Source: Alphaproteobacteria bacterium
GTDB taxonomy: Bacteria > Pseudomonadota > Alphaproteobacteria > 16-39-46 > JABJFC01
Length of the DNA: 53,764 nucleotides
Assembly (NCBI GenBank): GCA_018662925.1
Contig: JABJFC010000085.1
Span: forward strand, 1 to 53,764
Reading direction: 5' to 3'
Under the pieces are notes generated by a model that was not told the DNA's origin, made no database searches, and saw nothing but the letters and a program-made list of their open reading frames with translations. The position numbers and the translations under genes were made by a program. Positions 1 to 8,813 of the stretch are shown one piece after another (position 1 is the stretch's first letter; each line of letters opens with the position of its first letter).

Positions 1-58
1 CAAACTCAGATAGCGCTTCCAATCTATTCTCAACATCAAAAAATCCTGGCTGTGACAT
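1..58 (-). CDS. IS5-family transposase, N-terminal fragment cut by window edge
   Basis: Only the first 19 codons lie in the window. They read MSQPGFFDVENRLEALSEF, which matches the opening I know from a widespread group of IS5-family transposases that begin MSQPGFFD. The ATG at 58 is preceded by a strong ribosome binding site (GGAGGG, about 7 bases upstream). Whether the element is intact cannot be judged from here. I could not define its terminal inverted repeat in the 58-222 interval. Confidence 0.72.
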   Translation of the reverse strand, partial: MSQPGFFDVENRLEALSEF

Positions 59-222
59 TTATAAACCCTCCAAAAATAACCAACTATCTCTTTATATCAG
101 ATGTTTACGTCATGTCTAGAGGTTAATAGAGGCGCCCAATTCTTCATAAAATGGTTTTATTGCTTCAGTTCGGCACCGTTCAGTGCTAGCAATAGCAGAC
201 AATGAAATCATAGAGAGACTTC

Positions 223-819
223 ATGATAGAATCCTATTTAAGGCCACGATACCAGAAGGCTTTCGTTGACCCGGTTGCGAAGAAAGTCAGCAATTTCCTG
301 TCTCCCAATTTTGTTACATTCGTTGCCTGTCTCTGCGGAATTGCCGTTTTCCCCGCCGTCTATTTTCAGCAATATGGGGCGGCTTGCTTCATTCTACTTC
401 TCTCAGGATACTTTGACACCCTAGATGGCACCATCGCACGCCTTAAGGGGGATACTTCACCCACAGGATCCGTATTTGATATCACAGCAGATCGCATCGT
501 AGAGCTGGTCGTTATCTTTTCCCTTCTGTATGTGGACCCCATTTCCAGAGCCATCCCAGCGTTCTGGATGTTGGGAAGTATTCTATTGTGTGTCACAGCC
601 TTTCTGGTGGTGGGTATCTTTTCTGAGAACACAAGTAATAAGGGCTTTTTCTATAGCCAGGGCATCATGGAACGCGTCGAGGCTTTTGCTTTTTTTATCC
701 TCATGCTGCTCTACCCAGAATGGTTTTCCACTCTGGCCTGGATTTTTTCAAGCCTGGTCATTTTGACGGCTTTTATTCACGTCTTTTGTTTTTGGAAAGC
801 TTCTAAAACAGCCGATTAA
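223..819 (+). CDS. CDP-alcohol phosphatidyltransferase family membrane protein
   Basis: This 198-residue integral membrane enzyme transfers a phosphatidyl group from a CDP-lipid to an alcohol acceptor in the inner membrane. The full family signature D-x2-D-G-x2-A-R-x8-G-x3-D-x3-D is present: D65, D68, G69, A72, R73, G82, D86 and D90. These acidic residues bind the metal and the CDP moiety. About five or six hydrophobic segments surround it. The acceptor (glycerol phosphate, inositol, serine or other) cannot be told from the motif, so I give no symbol. The ATG at 223 follows a weak purine-rich site. The 3' end overlaps the convergent flavoprotein gene by 17 bases, so the two transcripts are complementary at their ends. 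Confidence 0.85.
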   Translation: MIESYLRPRYQKAFVDPVAKKVSNFLSPNFVTFVACLCGIAVFPAVYFQQYGAACFILLLSGYFDTLDGTIARLKGDTSPTGSVFDITADRIVELVVIFSLLYVDPISRAIPAFWMLGSILLCVTAFLVVGIFSENTSNKGFFYSQGIMERVEAFAFFILMLLYPEWFSTLAWIFSSLVILTAFIHVFCFWKASKTAD

Positions 820-2227
820 GCATTTTTACAATCCACTTGGTACGTTCTGAAAACAACATGGGTTTGAAATAAGATCCCGCCACTATTTTAGAGATTTCTC
901 CTCGTGTCGGATAAGGCGCAATCAAGCTAGCCATATGGCCTATTTTCATTTTTCTAGACACCATAAGACACCAAGGGAGAATAAGTTCACCTGCATGGCG
1001 GCTTACAATCGTGGCACCAAGAACTCGGCCTCGCTTTGTGGTAAGCACTTTTATACGCCCATCAATTTCTCGTTCCGCCTGAGCACGATCATTTTCTTCA
1101 AAGCTTTGCTCTAAAATCCTGACATCGGCATGTTTTGCTTTTGCTTGCTGCTCACTTAAACCCACATGAGCCAATTCAGGATCTGTGTAGGTCACCCAAG
1201 GAATGGCATCATAGTTCACAGTTGCCGGCAATCGGAACAGGGCATTTCTCAGCACCACACCTGCATGATAATTTGCAAAGTGTGTAAATTGATAGGGTCC
1301 GACAACATCACCGATAGCAAAGACACGCTTGTTACTGGTCCTTAGTCTTTTATCCACCCCAATTCCCTGGGGTGTATACTCTATGCCTGCTTTTTCAAGA
1401 TCAAGCCCATTCACATTGGGCGTCCGACCCGCCGCTACCAATAGATGGCTGCCCTTAATTTGCTTGCGTTCTCCCCCATCATCTATTTGAATGATATAGC
1501 CTGCATTACCTTTTGCCACATTAAGAATACGAATTTCTTCTCTTATATCAGCCCCTTCTTCCAAAAGCCGTACTCTAATAACTTGAGTCAACTTTGGATC
1601 ATCTTTATCCAGTATTGGTAGGGCCGAAAGGATACACACTTTGCTTCCAAAACGTAAAAATGCCTGAGAAAGCTCACACCCTATGGGGCCTCCTCCAATA
1701 ACCAACAGGTCTTTAGGCAATTCTTTCAAATCAAAAATTGTCTCGTTGGTATGGTAGGATACTTTATCCAAGCCAGGAATAGGCGGGACCATGGGAGAAG
1801 AGCCTGTTGCAATGACAAATCGCCGCGCTCTAATGATTTGCTTGCCTACTTTAACTTCCCTCTCATTTTCGAATTGAGCACCACCCTCGATGACTTTCAC
1901 CCCCAAGCCTTCAAATCTTTCGACTGAATCCTTCGGGGCTATGGATTGGATAACAGAATGAACATGTTCCCAAACTTTTTTATAGTCTACGGTTACCTTC
2001 TCTACGTTGATCCCAAGTTCTTTCCCTTTTTTAATTTCGCTCATGATATGGGCCGCCGACAGCAAAGCCTTAGAAGGAACACAGCCGTAGTTGAGACAAT
2101 CTCCTCCCATTTTCCCTTTTTCGATCAATACGACCGAAGCTCCCATTTGGGCAGCCCCTGCTGCAACGGAAAGTCCTCCGGATCCGGCCCCAATTACACA
2201 AAGGTCTGCCTCAATAATATTGCTCAT
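803..2227 (-). CDS. Pyridine nucleotide-disulfide oxidoreductase (MerA/dihydrolipoyl dehydrogenase-like)
   Basis: A 474-residue class I flavoprotein disulfide reductase. It has an N-terminal FAD-binding GAGSGG loop (residues 13-18), the redox-active pair in GGDCLNYGCVPSK (C44 and C49), a NAD(P)H-binding GGGPIGCE region near residue 180, the ATG motif (ATGSSP), the FAD-contacting AIGDV and a C-terminal dimer domain. In true dihydrolipoyl dehydrogenases the C-terminal motif is HxHPTxxE. Here it is PYPTRGE, so the catalytic histidine is replaced, as in mercuric-reductase-like relatives. A role as the E3 subunit of 2-oxoacid dehydrogenases is therefore unlikely. Its ATG overlaps the stop of the TVP38-type membrane protein gene (ATGA), so the two are translationally coupled. 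The electron acceptor is unknown. Confidence 0.85.
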   Translation of the reverse strand: MSNIIEADLCVIGAGSGGLSVAAGAAQMGASVVLIEKGKMGGDCLNYGCVPSKALLSAAHIMSEIKKGKELGINVEKVTVDYKKVWEHVHSVIQSIAPKDSVERFEGLGVKVIEGGAQFENEREVKVGKQIIRARRFVIATGSSPMVPPIPGLDKVSYHTNETIFDLKELPKDLLVIGGGPIGCELSQAFLRFGSKVCILSALPILDKDDPKLTQVIRVRLLEEGADIREEIRILNVAKGNAGYIIQIDDGGERKQIKGSHLLVAAGRTPNVNGLDLEKAGIEYTPQGIGVDKRLRTSNKRVFAIGDVVGPYQFTHFANYHAGVVLRNALFRLPATVNYDAIPWVTYTDPELAHVGLSEQQAKAKHADVRILEQSFEENDRAQAEREIDGRIKVLTTKRGRVLGATIVSRHAGELILPWCLMVSRKMKIGHMASLIAPYPTRGEISKIVAGSYFKPMLFSERTKWIVKMLNRLF

Positions 2228-2970
2228 CCTCTCCTGCCTTTCAGATAATTGTACGCAATGGGTAAAAGAGACAGCAAAGCCAATCCTCCCAAAGCAAATA
2301 AGACCTTGGGCTCATATAATATCTGTACTGTGCTAGAAGGCTCCATTTCCAGGGCACCCCCGATACCATCGCCAACTAAGGCATAGACAGCCGTCCCAGG
2401 AATGATTCCTAAGAATGTAGCAACAACGTAGATAGAAAAGCGAATATTTAGCATCGCTGCAGCAATATTTACGACCCAAAAAGGAAAGATAGGAATAAGG
2501 CGCACAGTCATTAAATAGGACCAGGCGTTTTTCTGAAACCCGCGTTCCATATTTTTGATGAGCCCGCCTGCTTTTCGCTTTAGAATATCTCCAAAAGCAC
2601 TTCTTGCCGCCAAAAATAATACGATCGCACCCGCCGTAGCACTTAAGACCACATAGAAAGTTCCCCAATAGACTCCGAACAGAAATCCTCCCGTGATTGT
2701 CAGAATTGAGGCACCAGGCAAGGAAAAGGAGACGGCTAAGATATAGGTGAGCATAAAAACTAAAACGGCCAAAAAATAATGGACCTCTGTCCATTGTACG
2801 AGGAACGCTCTGTGGGCTTGAAGAGCAGATAGACTCAGATACTCTTCGCCCCCCAATGCAAAGAAACTCAGCAATCCCATCAAAAGAATTGAAATAGGCA
2901 GATATTTCTTAAAGAAACTGGCTTTAATTCTTGACATAGACCCCCTGCATTTTTCGTGCTTATGGCTCAT
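2224..2970 (-). CDS. TVP38/TMEM64 (DedA-superfamily) membrane protein
   Basis: A 248-residue polytopic inner-membrane protein with a single N-terminal helix and the VTT/SNARE-associated core: LPGASILTITGGFLFG, then RLIPIFPFWVVNIAAA and GIIPGTAVYALVG. The paired proline and glycine re-entrant loops and the arginine in the second motif are typical of TVP38/TMEM64. The family is linked to lipid scrambling or undecaprenyl-phosphate handling. It is the first gene of a two-gene operon with the MerA/LPD-like flavoprotein, with an ATGA overlap. This pair recurs, sometimes as a fusion, in other bacteria. Translation may start at 2970 or at the second methionine (2937), which leaves a cleaner membrane start. 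Confidence 0.83.
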   Translation of the reverse strand: MSHKHEKCRGSMSRIKASFFKKYLPISILLMGLLSFFALGGEEYLSLSALQAHRAFLVQWTEVHYFLAVLVFMLTYILAVSFSLPGASILTITGGFLFGVYWGTFYVVLSATAGAIVLFLAARSAFGDILKRKAGGLIKNMERGFQKNAWSYLMTVRLIPIFPFWVVNIAAAMLNIRFSIYVVATFLGIIPGTAVYALVGDGIGGALEMEPSSTVQILYEPKVLFALGGLALLSLLPIAYNYLKGRRG

Positions 2971-3001
2971 TTTAACACAAAAGGGAGATCTTGAGTACTG
3001 A

Positions 3002-4099
3002 CTACAATCGACTCTTTATCTTCACGATTCTCTCATAAGAGTGATCAATCTCTTCCTCAGAGATATCTCCTCTTGAGACAGATTCCTTCACCATTTCAAT
3101 GATTCGGTGGGGCAAACTCACGTCAGCTTCAACGCTACCCTTTAAAGCCGCCAAAGGATTATTGGAAAAAATCAGAATATCATTACCAGCCTTTATGGCA
3201 CGGATGGTGGCCTCTTGAGTGCCAAAATTATCGTATATAGCCCCCATATGAAGGTCATCCGTTATCACCACACCATCATACTTAAGTTGCTTTCTCAGAA
3301 TATCTTGAATCACGTGTGGTGAAAGGGTGGCGGGAAGGGCTTTGTCCCAGTGGGCATTTACAAGATGGGCTGTCATGATCATATCAACCATGTTTTTCTG
3401 GATTAAGCTTTTGAAAGGTTCCAGTTCTCTTTCTTGCCAAGTTTGGGTCACATCAATAAGCCCCTCATGGGTATCGCCCTTTGCTGTTCCATGACCGGGG
3501 AAATGTTTTAAGGATGTCAGCACTCCTGCTCCATGGTGAGCTTCTATAAAGGCTTTGGCATATTTTTCAACAGTCTTTACATCACTTCCAAAACTTCTCT
3601 CAATTTCTCCAATGATAGGACACATGGGGCCACTTAGGGGGTCCAAATCCACAACGGGAGAAAAGTTTAGGTTAAAGCCAAAATTTGCCACATACTGGGC
3701 AAAAGAGCTGTAGTATTTTTTGGCTTCATCAAAAGATTTGCAGTCAGATTCCACCGCTTTAGGAGATTTAAACGAAACAAATGCCCCGGCTCCCTGATCA
3801 TCCCTATCCATAAATCCACTACGGGGATATAGACGCTGCACTTTTCCACCTTCTTGATCAACGGAAACAAATAGAGGCAAAACGGTTTCAAGCTTTCGAA
3901 AACCGTTTGCCAACTCCTTAAGCTGAGCAGGTGATTCTATATTCCTCCCAAAGAGAATCACACCACCAATAAGGCCTTGTTCGGCCTGTTGATAAACTTC
4001 TTGAACCCAGGGATCACTCAAGGACGTTCCACAGAACCCTACCAGAATTTTTTGGCCGATTTTTCGTGTAAGAGTATCTTCTGAAATTATTTTACTCAC
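3002..4099 (-). CDS. nagZ: beta-N-acetylhexosaminidase, glycoside hydrolase family 3
   Basis: NagZ removes N-acetylglucosamine from anhydro-muropeptides in the cytosolic peptidoglycan recycling pathway. The 365-residue length is normal for the one-domain bacterial enzyme. Visible motifs are VDQEGGKVQRL (substrate-binding Asp near 81), KHFPGHGTAKGDTHEG (residues 198-213, with the NagZ-specific Asp-His catalytic loop around D209 and H211) and VVITDDLHM (nucleophile D281 or D282). No signal peptide is seen, as expected. Translation starts at a GTG that directly follows the stop of the upstream AsmA-like gene, and a GGGGGTGAT run about 10 bases upstream may serve as the ribosome site. The two genes clearly form one transcript. 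Confidence 0.93.
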   Translation of the reverse strand: MSKIISEDTLTRKIGQKILVGFCGTSLSDPWVQEVYQQAEQGLIGGVILFGRNIESPAQLKELANGFRKLETVLPLFVSVDQEGGKVQRLYPRSGFMDRDDQGAGAFVSFKSPKAVESDCKSFDEAKKYYSSFAQYVANFGFNLNFSPVVDLDPLSGPMCPIIGEIERSFGSDVKTVEKYAKAFIEAHHGAGVLTSLKHFPGHGTAKGDTHEGLIDVTQTWQERELEPFKSLIQKNMVDMIMTAHLVNAHWDKALPATLSPHVIQDILRKQLKYDGVVITDDLHMGAIYDNFGTQEATIRAIKAGNDILIFSNNPLAALKGSVEADVSLPHRIIEMVKESVSRGDISEEEIDHSYERIVKIKSRL

Positions 4100-6907
4100 T
4101 TATTCATCACCCCCATCAAAGACTTTTTTGAAAATACCGGGGGCAAGAACAGAAAGAGGATTCACGGAAACACTAGGATCTCCTTTTTCCCCACCTATAG
4201 CATAATTAAAGCCCAAAAAGCCCTCCCCTTCTCCACCGGTCAAAATGGGGCCTATAAGGGGGATCTTCTTTACCAAGGCACTAAACATATAGGCAGGCGC
4301 AACACTTCCAGAGAGCTTCAACTGATCAGTTTTTCGATCGATTGTACCAGCGAGTGTTATGCCAATGGACGATCCCTTGGCATAGCCTTCACTTATCTTA
4401 AAAACATCTTCCTGTGCCTCAAAAGTAATCTCAGACATTGAGAATGGAACGCCACTGCCCGTAAGGATATTCAGCAATCCGCTGAGGGATACCATGGATA
4501 ATACTTTTGCCAAAATTGGCTCATCAACGACTTTAAAGTCTTCCAGTTGTATAGTCCCTGTCAAAGGAGTCTTGTAGTCAACTGAGTGTCTTTCACCTTT
4601 TACCTCTAAGGTTCCCCCAACCACGGAATCTGTAAAATTCAAAGCACTCAAAAAAGCACCTCCATCGTCTGCATTGATGGTAAGCGTTTGTCCGTCCTCT
4701 TTCTTCGTCGGCAAAAACTTAATCTCAAATTTTGCAGGTTTGGATGTTTCTGCATCGGGAAGCAGGCCAAACAAGTCAACTTGTGTCCAATAACCCTTGG
4801 ATCGCACAGCCAACCCTTTGACTGAACCTAATGCCCCCTCCCCTCCAAACTGAAGCTTTTGAACGTCAAGTGTCACCCTCATGGAGGCAAACATATCGGA
4901 TTCGCCCTCCCCTTCCATAAAAGGACCCAGATTAAGCAAGTCCCCCTTACAGGAAATAGTATACTGGCCATCTGATTCTTTCTTGAGCGCACCGTTTAAT
5001 TCGCCAGCACCCGCTTTCAAAAAGATAAAGCTTGCTGAATCAAGCTTTGACGCCTCATCAAAAAAAGCTTTTCCTTGAATCGTTGCGCCTCCTCCTGAAA
5101 GCACAAAGCGTGGTAACGCTGAGAATCCCCCCTGTTTCAGAGTCACTTCAATTTCAGCTTCTCCTGGGATCCCAATAGACTTTTCCCAAACCAATGGCTC
5201 AATATTCACGCGGCTTCGCATAAGATCGAGTTTCGCATTTATACTCGCAGCGTCGGGGCTTGTCTTGATATAAGAAACTTCAGCCCCCATCATCCCTTCA
5301 ATATAGGGACTTAAATTCACACCAAATTCTGCAAAATCCCTATGTGATATTCGGCCCGAAAGTTTAAGTTGTGTTGTGAATGGCGAATCCGACGAAAAAA
5401 CCTCTTCCCACGATAAAGAAACCGCCGCATTATTTATATTTCCATCTCCAGTCAATAGCAGGCGTTCAGTGGTGACATCTAAATCCAGACTTTGGCTTGT
5501 AAATTTATGGTCCTTATTCTGGATGGAAATTTGGTAACTTGCCTCTAAAAGTTTTGCTTGCGCATGAAGCTTAATATCGCCCAAGGACAACTTTTGGAGA
5601 AGTGGGAATCTTAAATTAAGAGATGCATTTGCGTCGCCTTCAAAAGCGTCTGTTTTGAGGCCCAGTTTGTCTACATAATTTAAGGGATCGTGATTAATAA
5701 ACTTAAGCACCTTCTTTAAGGGCCCCTCTATATCCAGCGTGATATCTGCATCTTGATCTTCTTCTGAAAGATCTGTCAAAAGGATTTCTCCCCCTGTAAC
5801 ATGTAATCCACTTACATCTCCCGATGTAGCATGAATCTTGAATTGCTCATGGGTGAAATCGCAAACCCCATCGACATTTTCCACTGGAGGCATGCCCTTA
5901 ATATAGCTGACCGTAGTTCCTTTGAATTGTATCCCACCGGATAGAGTCAAATCCTCCACAGCGCCCTGGAGGTGCACATGTGCAGAGGGAATAATCCCTT
6001 TAGAGAGGTTCTCTGTCACCCACTCCCTAGCATTTCGACCCAACTGCTTGGGCCATAATGACTCAAGATCATTCACTGGCACGTCCTTAAGCGATACATC
6101 TGCATTCAAAGAAAACATTGGCTCTTGATGAAGAGAAGAATATTTCCAGTCAAGGCTTCCCTCCAAAAGAATCTGCACGCCAGAAAGAGAAATAGAAAAG
6201 CTATCTATGGTAATTTTTTCTGGGGATATGAGACCACTTCCGCCAAACAGATCTAATGTCTGAGGTCTGGCAAAATGATTTGGGCTATCTATTTTCCCGT
6301 CATTTCCCTTTATGTCGAAGCCTATATTGGAAGACCTTGAATCCGATTTGTACAAGGAAACCTGAAAATTCTTTACCTGAAGCTCTCCTAACTCATCATC
6401 ATATAAATCAAGAGTCCCTTGACGCAGATTTAAAACCGTAAAAATATTCAACGTTTTTATGACAAGTGGATAAATATCTTCAAACGAATACTGGGAATCA
6501 ATCTCTACGGCACCCTTTTGGTATTTTAAGCGAATAGAAGGACGGAGAATCTCAACTTCTTCCGCATCTATCTGTCCCACAAAAATTTTGAAAAAGTTTA
6601 GAGAAACAGTCATGTTTGGAATATGTAAGACGGTTTCAGTTTCTTCTTTTACATGGACCTCTTCAAGATGAATATTTACGGGATGTTCATAGTCAGCATA
6701 AGTCAACGTTATGCCACTAACAGAAAGATTATAAGGATTAATTTTTGACTGAAGCGACTGTTCTATAGCAGGCGCAAAATAACTTAAATCAAGAGGTCCC
6801 CATGCCAAACGACCAACCAAAAGAACCGCAAAAGCGGTACATACGAGAAGAATAGCAGCCAGAAAACGTAGGATAAAAAAAGAAAGTTTTAAGTACTTTT
6901 GCTTCAC
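4100..6907 (-). CDS. YhdP-like AsmA-superfamily protein (DUF3971 / AsmA-like C-terminal)
   Basis: A 935-residue protein with one N-terminal transmembrane helix (about residues 9-31) and a long beta-rich periplasmic body of the AsmA/YhdP type. The C-terminal third carries the AsmA-like region, with VLSMVSLSGLLNILTGSG followed by GITLAGTIDRKTDQLKLSG and GPILTGGEGEGFLG. Members bridge the periplasm and are proposed to move phospholipids to the outer membrane. The start is a GTG at 6907 without a strong ribosome site. The first residues, MKQKYLKLSFFILRF, make a good signal anchor, so I accept it. It is immediately followed by nagZ with no gap, and both products act on the envelope. Confidence 0.82.
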   Translation of the reverse strand: MKQKYLKLSFFILRFLAAILLVCTAFAVLLVGRLAWGPLDLSYFAPAIEQSLQSKINPYNLSVSGITLTYADYEHPVNIHLEEVHVKEETETVLHIPNMTVSLNFFKIFVGQIDAEEVEILRPSIRLKYQKGAVEIDSQYSFEDIYPLVIKTLNIFTVLNLRQGTLDLYDDELGELQVKNFQVSLYKSDSRSSNIGFDIKGNDGKIDSPNHFARPQTLDLFGGSGLISPEKITIDSFSISLSGVQILLEGSLDWKYSSLHQEPMFSLNADVSLKDVPVNDLESLWPKQLGRNAREWVTENLSKGIIPSAHVHLQGAVEDLTLSGGIQFKGTTVSYIKGMPPVENVDGVCDFTHEQFKIHATSGDVSGLHVTGGEILLTDLSEEDQDADITLDIEGPLKKVLKFINHDPLNYVDKLGLKTDAFEGDANASLNLRFPLLQKLSLGDIKLHAQAKLLEASYQISIQNKDHKFTSQSLDLDVTTERLLLTGDGNINNAAVSLSWEEVFSSDSPFTTQLKLSGRISHRDFAEFGVNLSPYIEGMMGAEVSYIKTSPDAASINAKLDLMRSRVNIEPLVWEKSIGIPGEAEIEVTLKQGGFSALPRFVLSGGGATIQGKAFFDEASKLDSASFIFLKAGAGELNGALKKESDGQYTISCKGDLLNLGPFMEGEGESDMFASMRVTLDVQKLQFGGEGALGSVKGLAVRSKGYWTQVDLFGLLPDAETSKPAKFEIKFLPTKKEDGQTLTINADDGGAFLSALNFTDSVVGGTLEVKGERHSVDYKTPLTGTIQLEDFKVVDEPILAKVLSMVSLSGLLNILTGSGVPFSMSEITFEAQEDVFKISEGYAKGSSIGITLAGTIDRKTDQLKLSGSVAPAYMFSALVKKIPLIGPILTGGEGEGFLGFNYAIGGEKGDPSVSVNPLSVLAPGIFKKVFDGGDE

Positions 6908-6964
6908 CTAACGAACCAACCTACTACGCTATCCGAACATTCGGGATAAATGCCCTATAGCCTC

Positions 6965-6994
6965 TATATATATTTTAATTCCTTGTACATTCAA
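6965..6994 (-). promoter_or_regulatory. Candidate sigma-70 promoter of the AsmA-like/nagZ operon
   Basis: Read on the minus strand, a TTGAAT hexamer (6989-6994) lies 16 to 18 bases upstream of an overlapping TATATATA tract (6965-6972). This is the only obvious promoter-like pair in the 116-base gap between pepP and the AsmA-like gene. The call rests on consensus matching by eye. Confidence 0.4.
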
Positions 6995-7023
6995 GCTTTT
7001 TCGACCCGCAAAACAAGAATGTT

Positions 7024-8799
7024 TTATATTTCCTCTGTCGCCTTTTCTAGCCACTTAGCTGTTTCTTTATTCACCAGAGGGCTAAGGGTTTCTTTGACTT
7101 TTTTGTGATAGCTGTTTAGCCACTTTTTTTCATTGTTATTGAGCATTGCCTTTTCAATCAGATTTACATCAATGGGCGCCATGGTAAGTGTCTCGAACTG
7201 TAACAATTCCTGTCCATCTGTCTGGCGCTCTTGACAAGGAGTCACAACGGTAAGGCTTTCAAGGCGGATCCCATACTCTCCTTCCTTATAGTACCCTGGC
7301 TCATTGGAAAGAATCATTCCTGGACACAATGGCGCTCCAAATCGTCTGGGAGAAATGCATTGAGGCCCCTCGTGGACATTCAAGTAACTTCCAACCCCAT
7401 GTCCCGTTCCATGGCCATAGTCTAAACCCACTTCCCATAAAGGCGCGCGCGCCAAGGCATCTAACTGTCCCCCGGTTGTTCCTTTTGGAAACCGCGCGCT
7501 TGCAATGGCGATATGACCTTTTAAAACTCGGGTAAAACGTTCCCTTTGCTCCTCAGAAGATTTTCCAACAGCTACCGTACGCGTAACATCTGTCGTCCCA
7601 TCCAAATATTGAGCCCCTGAATCCAGTAAATAAAGACCATTTGGCTCAATGGTCCGGTCGCTTTTTTTGCTAGGAGCATAGTGGATAATGGCACCACTGG
7701 GACCCATGGCCGAAATAGTGTTAAAACTTAGCCCTTTGAATAAATCCTGTTTTTCACGATATTCTAAAAGCCTTTCCGCTGCTGACAATTCAGTCAAATC
7801 ACCAACGAGAGAGGCACGTGAGAACCAGGCCAAGAACTCGGTCAAAGCAACCCCATCCCGTATGTGGGCCTGACGCATACCCTCGGCTTCAACATTGTTT
7901 TTGCAAGCCTTGGGCAAAAGGCACGGATCTTGTTTTCTTAAAATGCTAGCACCTGCAGATTTCAAAGTCTCAATAACACCAACCGTACAAACCTCTGGAT
8001 CTAGCCGCACCATCAACTTTTCTGCCCCCATGGCTTTGAGCGCGGGGTCAAAAGCGTGCGGATCATGAAAGCGAACATGCTCTAGGTTGTCTTGGATCTC
8101 CTTGCTCAAACGACCTTTTGAAAGAAATACATCCACAGAGGCATCTCCATTTAGGACGGCAAATCCCAGGGCAAGGGGCGTATATTGCAAATCACTGCCA
8201 CGAATATTTAAAAGCCAATTCATGGAAGGAACATCTGAAATTATGGCCGCATCTGCCCCTAGCTTCTTACAAATGGTCAGACGCTTTTCCATGGAGGAGA
8301 GCCCAGCATATTTTAAGGGGTGCAGCACAACCTTGGAATCCGGCAATGGTGGACGCTTGTGCCATACATCATCCAGAGGGTTATTTTGACATGGAACAAG
8401 TTCTGCTGAGGCTTGTTTGCAAACATCACGAAAGTCTTTTAGCTCAGACTCCAAATGAAGAGTTGGATCATATCCTACTTTCATGCCCGCTTTGAGATTC
8501 GCAGAAAGATACTGCCTCGGCGATCCCTCAACGAAAAACTGGTAGATACTCAACCTTTTTGGATCTACCTGTTCCTTCGCCTGGATTGTATAACGCCCAT
8601 CCACAAACAGAGCGCCTTTATCAGAGAAAACAATTGCGGTCCCTGCAGAGCCGGTGAATCCCGTTAAAAAGGCAAGACGCTCAGAAAATTCAGGCAAATA
8701 TTCATTCTGATACTCATCCCCATGGGGCACTATAAACCCGTCGAGCTCTTGTTTTTTCAACTCTTCCCGAAAGAGGTTGAGATTGTTGGCCTTTGTCAT
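7024..8799 (-). CDS. pepP: Xaa-Pro aminopeptidase (aminopeptidase P, peptidase M24B)
   Basis: This cytosolic dimetal exopeptidase releases the N-terminal residue from peptides whose second residue is proline. At 591 residues it is the long form, with two creatinase-like N-terminal domains (about 1-310) before the pita-bread catalytic domain. All five metal ligands are visible: D393 and D404 in the stretch from LLDSGAQYLDG to TTDVTRT, H467 in GHGTGHGVG, E500 in NEPGYY and E536 in QFETLT. The gene follows aspC by 14 bases on the same strand, and I infer a two-gene operon. The product would supply amino acids from host or recycled peptides. Confidence 0.92.
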   Translation of the reverse strand: MTKANNLNLFREELKKQELDGFIVPHGDEYQNEYLPEFSERLAFLTGFTGSAGTAIVFSDKGALFVDGRYTIQAKEQVDPKRLSIYQFFVEGSPRQYLSANLKAGMKVGYDPTLHLESELKDFRDVCKQASAELVPCQNNPLDDVWHKRPPLPDSKVVLHPLKYAGLSSMEKRLTICKKLGADAAIISDVPSMNWLLNIRGSDLQYTPLALGFAVLNGDASVDVFLSKGRLSKEIQDNLEHVRFHDPHAFDPALKAMGAEKLMVRLDPEVCTVGVIETLKSAGASILRKQDPCLLPKACKNNVEAEGMRQAHIRDGVALTEFLAWFSRASLVGDLTELSAAERLLEYREKQDLFKGLSFNTISAMGPSGAIIHYAPSKKSDRTIEPNGLYLLDSGAQYLDGTTDVTRTVAVGKSSEEQRERFTRVLKGHIAIASARFPKGTTGGQLDALARAPLWEVGLDYGHGTGHGVGSYLNVHEGPQCISPRRFGAPLCPGMILSNEPGYYKEGEYGIRLESLTVVTPCQERQTDGQELLQFETLTMAPIDVNLIEKAMLNNNEKKWLNSYHKKVKETLSPLVNKETAKWLEKATEEI

Positions 8800-8813
8800 T
8801 CTATTTCAGCATC

